64,000 bases of DNA. It comes from Variovorax dokdonensis (GTDB lineage Bacteria > Pseudomonadota > Gammaproteobacteria > Burkholderiales > Burkholderiaceae_C). The stretch is from contig NZ_JASZYV010000002.1 of NCBI RefSeq assembly GCF_030316895.1, forward strand, positions 620,001-684,000, in the 5' to 3' direction. The notes below the pieces were generated by a model. That model ran no database searches, was not told the DNA's origin, and worked only from the letters and a program-made list of their open reading frames with translations. This document shows positions 34,661 through 44,107 of the stretch, piece after piece; position 1 is the stretch's first letter, and each line of letters begins with the position of its first letter. The translations under genes and the position numbers were made by a program.

Positions 34661-35752
34661 CTAGCGCGCCGGGGCGGTGGCGCTTTCTTCCGCCCAGACC
34701 TGGCGCACATGCCGTGCGATCGCGGCGTTCTGCCCGATGAGCGAGAAGCGCGCGTTGTGCGCATAGTCGGGCAGGTTGATCATCTCGGTGGTGATGGCCG
34801 CCAGGCGCGAATCGGCTCGGCGCGCATGGTGCGCGAGAACCTTTCTCACGACTGCGCGCGTGCAGTCGAGCGCCGAATCGTCCCAGCTTGAATGCCACTC
34901 GCCGGGCATCGGCTTCTCGAAGGGATAGAGGATGCCGCGGCCCGGCTCACCGGCCCGGTACTCGAAGATCGAATGCGTGGGCACGGCCGCCACGGGTTGA
35001 GTGGGGTCGAGCACCGACCAGCGGTTGCGTGGCCCGTTGGGCGCCACGGAACGCACCTGCAGCCAGCGCACGATGCCCATGTCCAGCCATTGATCCACCA
35101 GACTGCCAGGGCGGCGCGGATCGAGTTCGACCTTGCCGGACGCGACGTCATCGGTCAGGCCGCAGATGCGCAACTCCTCTTCGTTGCCCATCTTGAAGAT
35201 CACGTGGCTGTAGTCCAGCGTGAAGTTGAACGGCACGCCGCGACGGCGGACCGCTTCGGCCACGGGTGCCACCCGGCGCGGGTCTTCGCTCCACATGTTG
35301 ACGTGCAACTCCAGCGTCGGCTCCACGCCCAGCGGCATGCCCAGGTCGTAGGCGCGCAGGTAGAAGTCGACCACTTCCTCGTCGTCGATCGGCCGCCCCT
35401 TCGCATCGTGCCAATGCACCATGATGTTGTGCAGCGTTGCACCCACCTTCGCCGCCAATTGCAGCTTCTGGGACAGCAGGGGTTCGTCACGACCGAGGGC
35501 ATAGAACCAACTGGCCGTGCCGACCGGCAGCTTCCAGCGTTCGATGCAGGCGAGGTAGGTGTCGACCTGGTCGGGCATCGGCAGCCGGTCGAAGCTGTCG
35601 AAGACGCCGGCCTCGCTCACCAGACGAAACTGCTCCTCGATCGACGGCTCGACAAGCGAAACGGGTGCTGCGGGCGACGAGGCCTGCGCCCCGCGCCCGT
35701 TGCAGCCGATCGGCGGGAGCGCCGCCGCTTTGGGCGATGGCATGCCGCTCAC
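34661..35752 (-). CDS. Sugar isomerase/epimerase-like TIM-barrel protein
   Basis: A 363-residue protein resembling xylose isomerase-like/AP endonuclease family 2 TIM barrels. Candidate metal ligands appear in HNIMVHWHDAKG, GVEPTLELHVNMW and FNFTLDYSHVIFKMG. The first 30 residues are Ala/Pro-rich and probably disordered. It overlaps the binding-protein gene by four bases, and the reaction probably belongs to the same catabolic pathway as the upstream Rieske oxygenase. The precise activity cannot be named. Confidence 0.72.
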   Translation of the reverse strand: MSGMPSPKAAALPPIGCNGRGAQASSPAAPVSLVEPSIEEQFRLVSEAGVFDSFDRLPMPDQVDTYLACIERWKLPVGTASWFYALGRDEPLLSQKLQLAAKVGATLHNIMVHWHDAKGRPIDDEEVVDFYLRAYDLGMPLGVEPTLELHVNMWSEDPRRVAPVAEAVRRRGVPFNFTLDYSHVIFKMGNEEELRICGLTDDVASGKVELDPRRPGSLVDQWLDMGIVRWLQVRSVAPNGPRNRWSVLDPTQPVAAVPTHSIFEYRAGEPGRGILYPFEKPMPGEWHSSWDDSALDCTRAVVRKVLAHHARRADSRLAAITTEMINLPDYAHNARFSLIGQNAAIARHVRQVWAEESATAPAR

Positions 35753-36957
35753 GAGGCGTTGGCGCGCAGCTTGCGGATCTGCTCGTCGGAAGGCTGCAGC
35801 TTGCTGCCGTCCACGTAGGTGCCCGATGGCATGACGCCCTTGCCGTCTTTCACCGCCGTGCGGCCGACGTAGATGCCCAGCGTGGACTGGTTGTCCTGCG
35901 GACGGAAGGTCACCGGGCCGAATGGCGAGCCGAACTGAAGCCCCTTGAAGGCAGCGATGAGCTTCTCGGTGTCGGTCGATCCGGCCTTCTGGATGCCGGC
36001 CGCAAGCGCCTTGGCCGCCGAGTACCCGACCACCGAGTTCAGACGCGGATAGTCGCTGTACTTCTTCTCGTAGGCAGCGAGGAAGGCCTTGTGCTCGGGC
36101 GTGTCGATGTTCGCGTAGGGGTAGCCGGTCACGATCCAGCCGGCGGGCGCGTCATCCTTGAGTGGGTCGAGGTACTCGGGCTCTCCGGTCAGCAGGCTGA
36201 CCACTTCGCGACCCTCGAACAGGCCGCGCGTCTTGCCCTCCCGCGCCAGCTTGGTCAAGTCGCTGCCGAACAGGACGTTGAAGATGGCGTCCGGCTTGGC
36301 ATCGGCGATGGCTTGCACCACCGCGCCGGCGTCGAGTTTGCCGAGCGGCGGCGCCTGCTCTGCCACGAATTCCACATCGGGCTGGGCCTTCTTGAGGTTT
36401 TCCTTGAAGGCGGCGATGGCGGCCTGGCCGTACTCGTAGTTGGGGTAGATGAGCGCCCAGCGCTTCTTGTTGAGCTTGGCCGCTTCCGGAACGACGGAGG
36501 CCGCGAGCGCGTAGGTGCCGGACCGCAGCCGGTAGGTGTAGCGGTTGCCGTTGTCCCACACGACCTTGTCGCTCAAGGGGCCCGATGCCAGGAAGAAGAC
36601 CTTGCGCTGGCGGGCGAAGTCGGTCAGCGCCAGGCCGACGTGCGACAGCGTCACGCCGCTGATGACCTCGACCTTCTCGCGGGTGATGAGTTCGTCCGCC
36701 ACGCGCACCGCATCGCCCGGGTTGGCGTTGTCGTCGCGGAAGACGGTTTCCATCTTGCGGCCGAGCAGTCCGCCGGCAGCATTGATTTCGTCCTGGGCCA
36801 GCAGCCAGCCCTGCTTGTAGGGCACCAGGTTCTGCGGCAGCGCCTTGTAGCTGTTGATCTCGCCGATCTTGAGGGTGTCCTGCGCGCCGGCAGAGCCGGC
36901 CGCAAGGGCGAGGGTGGCCGCCGCCAGGCGTGCGGCAGCGAAGGTTCGAGCGGTCAT
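35749..36957 (-). CDS. ABC-type substrate-binding protein (Liv/HAAT family)
   Basis: A 402-residue periplasmic binding protein with a signal peptide cleaved after AGA. The mature start DTLKIGEINSYKALPQNLVPYKQG departs from the usual Liv pattern (the segment after GEIN lacks the SGP motif). The type I fold continues with GGLLGRKMETVFRDDNANP and VVGYSAAKALAAGIQKAG. ATG 36957 is preceded by GGAG; a TTG two codons earlier is in frame. No permease or ATPase genes accompany it, so it must share transport components encoded elsewhere or act as a sensor. Confidence 0.9.
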   Translation of the reverse strand: MTARTFAAARLAAATLALAAGSAGAQDTLKIGEINSYKALPQNLVPYKQGWLLAQDEINAAGGLLGRKMETVFRDDNANPGDAVRVADELITREKVEVISGVTLSHVGLALTDFARQRKVFFLASGPLSDKVVWDNGNRYTYRLRSGTYALAASVVPEAAKLNKKRWALIYPNYEYGQAAIAAFKENLKKAQPDVEFVAEQAPPLGKLDAGAVVQAIADAKPDAIFNVLFGSDLTKLAREGKTRGLFEGREVVSLLTGEPEYLDPLKDDAPAGWIVTGYPYANIDTPEHKAFLAAYEKKYSDYPRLNSVVGYSAAKALAAGIQKAGSTDTEKLIAAFKGLQFGSPFGPVTFRPQDNQSTLGIYVGRTAVKDGKGVMPSGTYVDGSKLQPSDEQIRKLRANAS

Positions 36958-37014
36958 GGGCAAGCTCCAGTGGGGTGTGCGGGGGGAGGGGCGAAATGCG
37001 GGCGCTGCGGGCGA

Positions 37015-38043
37015 TCAGGCGCTGGAAGAGGCGGCCATCTCTTCGACGATGCGGCGCATCTTGATGGACGAGCCGTCGAGCGCGAGATGCACACGCTTCC
37101 ATTCGCGCGGCTTGTCTTCGTTGCGCTGGATGGCCTCCAGCACGCGCTTGTCCTCGTTGAAGGCCAGGCGCAGGCTGTCGCGCAAACGCGCATCCACGGC
37201 GGGGTCCGCCGGCGAGTTCTTCAGCACCAGCCAGTGCTGCATGCAGCTGCGCTGGTCGATCGGCGTGATGAAGTGGCACGCGTACATCTGGATGCAGTCG
37301 TCGCGATTGCCTTCGGGCGCGCCGGTGCCGGTGCGGGCCGAGCCGAAATCGATGACGGCGATGCAGGGCGCGTGATAGTGGTAGTAGTGCCAACGGTCCA
37401 CGTTCGCCCCCCCGAAGTCCTTCAGGCCCTGGAACACCGGGATGAGCGGGCCATCGATCACCCACCGCCACGTCACGACCTTGTTGCCCTGGCGTTCGTG
37501 CTGGACGCGCGTTTCTTCGCGCCCGGCGCTGGCCAGGGTGGTCTTGTGGACGTACACCACATGCGTCGGGTCGCAGAGGTTGTCGGCCAGGCTGAGGTAA
37601 TTGGCCTGCACCGGCAGCGCGTCGCCCTCGACGACGCTGTAGGTGGGGTCGTCGTATTGCGGAAGCCGAAAGACCTGTGCCGGGTCGGCGCGCCGCGGGT
37701 CGCCCATCCACACCCACACCATGCCCATGCTTTCGCTGGTCGGATAGCTGCGCACCTGTGCGCTCAGCGGCGGGCGTGGCATGCCGGGCGCCGATACGCA
37801 GCTGCCGCTGCAATCGAAAGTCAGGCCGTGATAGCCGCATTCGACCGCGTCGCCTCGCAGCGTGCCCAGGGACAGCGGCGCGAGTCGGTGAGGGCAGGCA
37901 TCGTCCAGCGCGGCCACGCTGCCGCCTTCGGTGCGGTAGACCACGAGATCTTCTTCCAGCACGCGGCGGGTGGTCAGTTCGCGGCCAACGTCCCGCGACC
38001 AGGCCAGGGGGTACCACGCGTCGTACGCAAAGGCGGCATTCAT
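37015..38043 (-). CDS. Rieske non-haem iron oxygenase (VanA-like alpha subunit)
   Basis: A 342-residue oxygenase. The Rieske cluster ligands are C50, H52, C69 and H72 (CPHR...CGYHG). The mononuclear iron site shows D158, H161 and H166 in NLCDPTHVVYVH. Length and layout match the vanillate O-demethylase/aromatic ring-hydroxylating group, which oxidises or O-/N-dealkylates aromatic or other substrates. A ferredoxin-reductase partner (VanB type) is not encoded next to it. It is the first gene of a minus-strand operon that also encodes a periplasmic binding protein and a TIM-barrel protein. Confidence 0.92.
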   Translation of the reverse strand: MNAAFAYDAWYPLAWSRDVGRELTTRRVLEEDLVVYRTEGGSVAALDDACPHRLAPLSLGTLRGDAVECGYHGLTFDCSGSCVSAPGMPRPPLSAQVRSYPTSESMGMVWVWMGDPRRADPAQVFRLPQYDDPTYSVVEGDALPVQANYLSLADNLCDPTHVVYVHKTTLASAGREETRVQHERQGNKVVTWRWVIDGPLIPVFQGLKDFGGANVDRWHYYHYHAPCIAVIDFGSARTGTGAPEGNRDDCIQMYACHFITPIDQRSCMQHWLVLKNSPADPAVDARLRDSLRLAFNEDKRVLEAIQRNEDKPREWKRVHLALDGSSIKMRRIVEEMAASSSA

Positions 38044-38136
38044 CGTGCAGGCTCCATATCCAGGTTGCGGCGCCGCTTTCGTTCGTGAAGGGAGGCCGCG
38101 GAGACGTTCTTGCAGAACTCGTGCCAGATGTTAAGT

Positions 38137-38170
38137 AAGTATTTTCTCCATTAAATTGGAGTAAACACTT
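38137..38170. promoter_or_regulatory. Large palindromic operator with embedded promoter, upstream of the Rieske operon
   Basis: AAGTATTTTCTCCA (38137-38150) and TGGAGTAAACACTT (38157-38170) are inverted repeats matching at 12 of 14 positions around TTAAAT. An outer GTTAAGT/ACTTAAC pair flanks them. This is an AT-rich island in GC-rich DNA. On the minus strand TTTACT and AATACT with a 16-base spacer could be the -35 and -10 boxes, covered by the palindrome. It lies about 94 bases upstream of the Rieske start and is likely a repressor site, possibly of the nearby TetR protein. Confidence 0.6.
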
Positions 38171-38282
38171 AACTTTGGTGCGAAGCGCGTGCGACGCACC
38201 CCGTTTCGGTGCCGCTGGAGGTGCGCAGGTTGGAAAAGGCGCGGGAAATCAGGCGGGGTGGTCCGCCTGGGCGCCGAGAGGC

Positions 38283-38690
38283 CTAGAGCCAGGTGCCGCC
38301 GTCGGTCGGCATGTGGATCTGCATCTCCGGCGAGCCGCCGAAGACGAAGCCGCCGATGATGATGCTGACGATGGAGATGAACAGGCTGGCAAACACGGCC
38401 ATCCAGAAGCCCGACACCCGGAAGCCCTTGACCAGCGCCGACACCAGCAGCAGCACCAGCGCATTGACCACCAGCAGGAACAGGCCGAATGTCAGCACCG
38501 TGAGCGGCAGCGTCAGCACGATGAGCAGCGGCTTGACCAGCGCGTTGGCCAGGCCCAGCAGCAACGCGGAACCGATCAGGGCCCCGGTGCTGTCGAAGCG
38601 GATGCTCTTGGTGAAGACCAGGCTCGCGATCCAGAGCGAGACGCCGGTGACGGCCCATTGGGCCAGGAAGGAGGTGAGGTTCTGGAACAT
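38283..38690 (-). CDS. Phage-holin-like four-helix membrane protein (superfamily IV)
   Basis: A 135-residue protein with four hydrophobic helices and the sequence pattern GALIGSALLLGLANALVKPL and LTVLTFGLFLLVVNALVLL, typical of the Phage_holin_4_2/DUF family widespread in bacterial chromosomes outside prophages. No lysin or phage genes are nearby. A GTG ten codons earlier is an alternative start, but neither start has a clear ribosome-binding site. It is 33 bases downstream of the transporter permease gene. Confidence 0.82.
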   Translation of the reverse strand: MFQNLTSFLAQWAVTGVSLWIASLVFTKSIRFDSTGALIGSALLLGLANALVKPLLIVLTLPLTVLTFGLFLLVVNALVLLLVSALVKGFRVSGFWMAVFASLFISIVSIIIGGFVFGGSPEMQIHMPTDGGTWL

Positions 38691-38723
38691 GTGCGTGTTG
38701 TGTTTGATGTTTTGCTGCACATG

Positions 38724-39538
38724 CTACTTGGCGAATCGCTTGCGCGTCAGGGCGAGCGCGACCCAGAAGGCCACCGCCGTGTAGGCCACCAGCACGCCCA
38801 GGTGCAACAGCCAGTCGCTCGGCCACTGGTCCATGAAAAGAGGCCGCACCAGCGCCACCGCATTGGCCAGCGGCAGCCAGCGCGCCACCGCCTGCACCAC
38901 GCCGGGCAATTGTTCCAGCGGGAAGAACACGCCCGACAGGAACATCATCGGTGTCATGAACAGCGTGAAGTAGTAGGTGAAGAAGTCGTAGCCCTTGGCC
39001 AGCGCGTTGAAGATCAGCGCGATGCACGAGAAGGTGATGCCCACGCCCACCAGCACGAACCACGCGACGATCAGCTTGGGGCTGTGGCTGATGTTCAGCG
39101 CCAGCATGACGAACAGGATGGCGGTGGTGGTGAAGATGGCCTTGAAGCCGGCCCACAGCATCTCGGCCAGCACCACGTCGTCCAGACCCACCGGCGCGTT
39201 CATGATGCCGTCCCAGGTCTTTTGCACATGCATGCGCGAGAAGGCGGAATAGAGCGCCTCGAACGACGCCGCATTCATCGCGCTCATGCAGATCGACCCC
39301 GAGGCCAGGAACAGGATGTAGGGCACCTGCCTGCCGTCCACGGCCACCTGGCCCACCAGCGCGCCCATGCCGTAGCCGAAGGCCACCAGCCAGATCAGCG
39401 GCTCGGCGATGTTGCCGATCAGGCTTGGAATGGCGAGCTTGCGCCACACCAGCAGGTTGCGCAGGAACACGGGCCACCAGCGCGCCGTCAGTTGCGGCGG
39501 GCGCCAATGCGATGGGGCGGCTTGCGCGGCGAGGGTGT

Positions 39539-39542
<4 letters not shown>
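38724..39542 (-). CDS. ABC-2 type transporter permease (NodJ-like)
   Basis: A 272-residue integral membrane protein with about six helices. It has the ABC-2 sequence [19 protein letters not shown] and the C-terminal pattern [39 protein letters not shown] of NodJ/DrrB-type exporters. ATG 39542 overlaps the ATPase stop (ATGA). With the NodI-like ATPase it forms an exporter. The substrate (lipid-linked molecule, drug or oligosaccharide) is unknown; nod-type function is not implied. Confidence 0.9.
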
Positions 39543-40489
<947 letters not shown>

Positions 40490-40532
40490 GATGCGCGTGC
40501 CATTGTTGGCCCCTGGGAAACTCAGAACGCCG

Positions 40533-40901
40533 TCAGCCGCCGCTTCGCTTGACGGTCATGCCGAGCTTTTCGAGGGCGGCGATCACCGTCGATCGGTGGT
40601 CGCCCTGGATCTCGATGACACCGTCCTTGGTGGTGCCGCCGCTGCCGCAGGTTGCTTTGAGCTGCTTGCCCAGCTGGACCAGTGCGTCGTCATCCAGGGG
40701 CACGCCCTGGATCAGCGTGACGCCCTTGCCCTTGCGTCCCTTGGTGTCGAGCGAAACGCGGACAATGCCGTCTCCCGCGGGGCGCCTGCTGGCCAGGGCC
40801 TTGCAGGCGCATTGCGCCATGGGCTGCCCGCAATCGGGGCAGACGCGCCCGGTTTCGGTCGAATAGACCAGTCGGCTTGCGCCGCCGTCGTTGCGCTTCA
40901 C
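40533..40901 (-). CDS. yciH: SUI1/YciH-family translation initiation factor-like protein
   Basis: A 122-residue protein. An N-terminal [13 protein letters not shown] cluster could bind zinc. The SUI1/eIF1 domain contains [15 protein letters not shown] and [22 protein letters not shown]. In bacteria YciH is suggested to influence start-site fidelity or act under stress. It is divergent from the helicase gene. Confidence 0.95.
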   Translation of the reverse strand: MKRNDGGASRLVYSTETGRVCPDCGQPMAQCACKALASRRPAGDGIVRVSLDTKGRKGKGVTLIQGVPLDDDALVQLGKQLKATCGSGGTTKDGVIEIQGDHRSTVIAALEKLGMTVKRSGG

Positions 40902-40966
40902 CTGGGCGTCCTTTCCGTCACTGCTCGTTTCCCTGCTGGCTGTTTCACAGCGTACCCTTCGCCTTC

Positions 40967-42247
40967 ATGTCGTCATTCCAATCTCTCGGCCTTGCCGCCG
41001 ATCTTCTGCCCGCCGTCGAGGCGCGCGGCTACACCGAGCCCACGGCGATCCAGCGCGACGCGATTCCGGCCATTCTGGAAGGACAGGACGTGCTGGGCAT
41101 GGCGCAGACCGGCTCGGGCAAGACGGCCGCATTTTCGCTGCCGCTGCTCCAGCGTTGGGCCACCGCCCCGCGAACGGCGCCGCGCCAGCTGTTCGCGCTG
41201 GTGCTGGTGCCCACGCGCGAACTGGCGCAGCAGGTGGCCGGCGTGCTGCAGGCGTTGGGCGAGGGGCTGGTGCCGTCGCCCAAGGTGGTCGTGCTGACGG
41301 GGGGTGTCTCCATCAATCCGCAGCTGATGCGCCTTCGCGGCGGCGCCGACATCGTGGTGGCCACGCCGGGCCGTCTGATCGACGTGATCGAGCACAACGG
41401 CCTGCGCATCGGGCAGGTGTCGATGCTGGTGCTTGACGAGGCCGACCGCCTGCTCGACCTCGGCTTTTCGCAGGAACTGGCGCGCATCCTCAAGCTGTTG
41501 CCGGCGCGTCGGCAGAACCTGCTCTTTTCCGCCACCTTTCCGGCCGACGTCCAGGCGCTGGCCGAGCAATGGCTGCATGCGCCGCTGCGGGTCGAGGCCG
41601 CGCCGACGCAAGGCGTGGCCCTGATCACCCAGCGTGCCCTGCGCGTGGACGAGGCGCGGCGCACGCACCTGCTGCGCCACCTGGTCGACACCTTGGGCTG
41701 GCCGCGCACGCTGGTTTTCGTCGCGACCAAGCACCGCGCGGAGACCGTGGCCGACAAGCTGCGCAAGGCCGGCATCACGGCCGAGCCTTTCCATGGCCTG
41801 CTGGGGCAGGGCAAGCGCTCGCAGGTGCTGCTCGACTTCAAGGCAGGGCGCCTGCAGGTGGTGATCGCGACCGACCTGGCCGCGCGCGGCATCGACATTG
41901 CCCGGCTGCCGGTGGTGGTGAACTACGACCTTCCCAGGTCGGCCGACGACTACGTGCACCGCATCGGCCGTACCGGCCGCGCGGGCGAGGCGGGATTGGC
42001 AGTGAGCTTCGTTCCCGCCACGAGCGAAGCGCATTTCCGCCTCATCGAGAAGCGCCAGGGCATCGCCGTACCGCGCGAGACGATGGCCGGCTTCGAGCCG
42101 CAGGACACTGCGCCGATCGATCCTGTCCGCCCGGCGGCCGGAGATCCGAACGGCGGCATCAAGGGCAAGCGCCCGAGCAAGAAGGACAAGCTGCGCGCCG
42201 CCGCTGCGGCGGCCCTGGCCGGGCAAGGCGGGGGCGAGGCCGCATGA
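40967..42247 (+). CDS. rhlE: DEAD-box RNA helicase (RhlE-like)
   Basis: A 426-residue ATP-dependent RNA helicase. Motifs are the Q-motif (GYTEPTAIQRDAIP), Walker A AQTGSGKT (46-53), PTRELAQQ, TPGRLID, DEAD in LVLDEADRLLDLGF, SAT in LLFSATFP and the C-terminal ARGIDI and HRIGRTGRAG. A Lys/Ala-rich tail follows. ATG 40967 gives the standard MSSFQSLGL start. It would unwind structured RNA in ribosome assembly or RNA decay. It overlaps the next small gene by four bases. Confidence 0.95.
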   Translation: MSSFQSLGLAADLLPAVEARGYTEPTAIQRDAIPAILEGQDVLGMAQTGSGKTAAFSLPLLQRWATAPRTAPRQLFALVLVPTRELAQQVAGVLQALGEGLVPSPKVVVLTGGVSINPQLMRLRGGADIVVATPGRLIDVIEHNGLRIGQVSMLVLDEADRLLDLGFSQELARILKLLPARRQNLLFSATFPADVQALAEQWLHAPLRVEAAPTQGVALITQRALRVDEARRTHLLRHLVDTLGWPRTLVFVATKHRAETVADKLRKAGITAEPFHGLLGQGKRSQVLLDFKAGRLQVVIATDLAARGIDIARLPVVVNYDLPRSADDYVHRIGRTGRAGEAGLAVSFVPATSEAHFRLIEKRQGIAVPRETMAGFEPQDTAPIDPVRPAAGDPNGGIKGKRPSKKDKLRAAAAAALAGQGGGEAA

Positions 42248-42549
42248 GCCTGGACTTTCTTCTTTTCGACGACAGCGAGGGTGATGACGAGACCGCCCTG
42301 TTCGATGCCATGGCCTGCGTCGTGCCCGAGCACGAAGCCCGGGTCGAGGCCGAGATAGCGACCGTCATTGCATGGGCCGAGCGCAGCTTCCCGGGGCGGC
42401 GTGGGCCCATCGAGGAAGGCGGGGAATGGGATGCTGACCTGCAGGTATCGCGCGAGCAGGACGGCCGCCGCACCTACGCCCTGTCGATCACCGGCACCCG
42501 CACGTTTGCCGAGGCCTTCCGCGAGCATTTCGCCCAGGCCCTGGGCTGA
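42244..42549 (+). CDS. Hypothetical acidic protein (101 residues)
   Basis: A small acidic soluble protein starting MSLDFLLFDDSEGDDETALFD and containing ERSFPGRRGPIEEGGEWD. No family is recognised. ATGA overlap with the helicase stop shows translational coupling, so it probably acts with, or is co-expressed with, the helicase. Confidence 0.75.
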   Translation: MSLDFLLFDDSEGDDETALFDAMACVVPEHEARVEAEIATVIAWAERSFPGRRGPIEEGGEWDADLQVSREQDGRRTYALSITGTRTFAEAFREHFAQALG

Positions 42550-42555
42550 AGGGCT

Positions 42556-44076
42556 TTACTGGAAGGCGACTTCGGCGAAGCTGCGCAGCTTGCGGCTGTG
42601 CAGACGGCTCGACCCCTCGCGCCGAAGAATGTCGATGGCGGCCATGCCGATGCGAAGGTGCTGCTCCACCCGTTGGCGATAGAAGTGATCGGCCATGCCC
42701 GGCAGCTTGATCTCGCCGTGCAGCGGCTTGTCGCTCACGCACAGCAAGGTGCCGTAGGGCACGCGGAAGCGGAAGCCGTTGGCGGCGATGGTGGCGCTTT
42801 CCATGTCCAGCGCGATGGCGCGGCTCTGGCTGAAGCGACGCTGCGGCTGGTTGCCCGGCAGCAGTTCCCAGTTGCGGTTGTCGGTGCTGGCCACGGTGCC
42901 GGTACGCATCACGCGCTTGAGGTCCGGGCCGCTCACCTGCGTGACCTGCGCCACCGCTTCTTCCAGCGCGAGCTGGATCTCGGCCAGCGCCGGAATCGGC
43001 ACCCAAAGCGGCAGCTCCTCGTCCAGCACATGGTCTTCGCGAACATAGGCGTGGGCCAGCACATAGTCGCCCAGGTGCTGCCCCTGGCGTAGTCCGGCGC
43101 AGTGGCCCAGCATCAGCCAGGCATGCGGGCGCAGCACGGCGATGTGGTCGGTGATGGTCTTGGCATTGGCCGGGCCGACGCCGATGTTGACCATGGTGAT
43201 GCCGCTGTGGTCCTCGCGCGCGAGGTGGTAGGCCGGCATCTGCGGCAGGCGTGGCGGCGGCGTGCCCTGGCTGCCGTCCAGCAGCGTGCCCAGACTGCCA
43301 CTGCAGGCGCCGGGCGCCAGGCCGCGCCGACGCGTCACGACATTGCCCGGCTCCACGAATGCCACGTAGTCGCTGTTCTCGTCGGCCATCGCCTCGCGGC
43401 CCAGGCGCACGAATTCGTCGATGTAGAACTGGTAGTTGGTGAACAGCACGAAGTTCTGGCACCAGTCCGGCGCGGTGCCGGTGTAGTGGCGCAGCCGGTG
43501 CAGGGAGTAATCCACCCGCGCGGCGGTGAACAGCGACAGCGGCTGCGCTTCGCCGGAACGGGCCTCGTGCGTGCCGTTGGCGATGCCGTCGTCCATCGCG
43601 CCGAGGTCGGGCAGGTCGAACACGTCGCGCATCAGCGCGCGGCGTTCGGGGCTGAGCGTGCCCTCGATGTGATCGTTTTCGGCAAAGGAAAAGTGAACCG
43701 GGATCGGCTGCGTGCTGGTGCCCACCTCCAGGTCGACGCCGTGGTTCTCGAGCAGCAGGCGGAACTGGTCGGCGTAGTAGTGGGCGAACAGGTCTGGCCG
43801 GGTGAGGGTGGTTTCGTAGCGGCCGGGGCCGGCGACGAAGCCGTAGCTCAGGCCGGCGTTGAGCGGCGGCGTCAGGCGCGAGGTGGTGTGCGTGTGAACC
43901 CGCACGAACGGATAGCAGGCACGAACCCGGCCGGAGAACGGCTCGCCGGCCACGAACCGCGCCATGGCGCCGCGCAGGTGCGCCAAGCCGCTCTTGTAGA
44001 TGAGTTCAACCTGTGCGAGAGCCGCCGCGGCATCGTTGAACCGGGCGGGGGCGATGAATTCGGGCATGTGCGACAT
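42556..44076 (-). CDS. amn: AMP nucleosidase
   Basis: A 506-residue enzyme that hydrolyses AMP to adenine and ribose 5-phosphate. The N-terminal AMN-specific domain (about residues 1-190) precedes the nucleoside-phosphorylase-like catalytic domain, with ITMVNIGVGPANAKTITDHI, LMLGHCAGLRQGQHLGDYV and SRAIALDMESATIAANGFRF. It is slightly longer than E. coli Amn (484). It helps adjust adenylate pools. Confidence 0.96.
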   Translation of the reverse strand: MSHMPEFIAPARFNDAAAALAQVELIYKSGLAHLRGAMARFVAGEPFSGRVRACYPFVRVHTHTTSRLTPPLNAGLSYGFVAGPGRYETTLTRPDLFAHYYADQFRLLLENHGVDLEVGTSTQPIPVHFSFAENDHIEGTLSPERRALMRDVFDLPDLGAMDDGIANGTHEARSGEAQPLSLFTAARVDYSLHRLRHYTGTAPDWCQNFVLFTNYQFYIDEFVRLGREAMADENSDYVAFVEPGNVVTRRRGLAPGACSGSLGTLLDGSQGTPPPRLPQMPAYHLAREDHSGITMVNIGVGPANAKTITDHIAVLRPHAWLMLGHCAGLRQGQHLGDYVLAHAYVREDHVLDEELPLWVPIPALAEIQLALEEAVAQVTQVSGPDLKRVMRTGTVASTDNRNWELLPGNQPQRRFSQSRAIALDMESATIAANGFRFRVPYGTLLCVSDKPLHGEIKLPGMADHFYRQRVEQHLRIGMAAIDILRREGSSRLHSRKLRSFAEVAFQ

Positions 44077-44107
44077 GGCTCATTGTGCAATGCCCAGCGG
44101 CCGCGAT

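Noticed and set aside
35437-38088. A long plus-strand open frame (over 880 codons) opposite the Rieske, binding-protein and TIM-barrel genes
   Set aside because: It is low-complexity shadow translation; the three minus-strand genes have intact catalytic motifs and coupled starts.
38283-38690. Prophage remnant suggested by a holin-like protein
   Set aside because: This holin-type family is common in bacterial chromosomes, and no other phage gene, integrase or attachment site is nearby.
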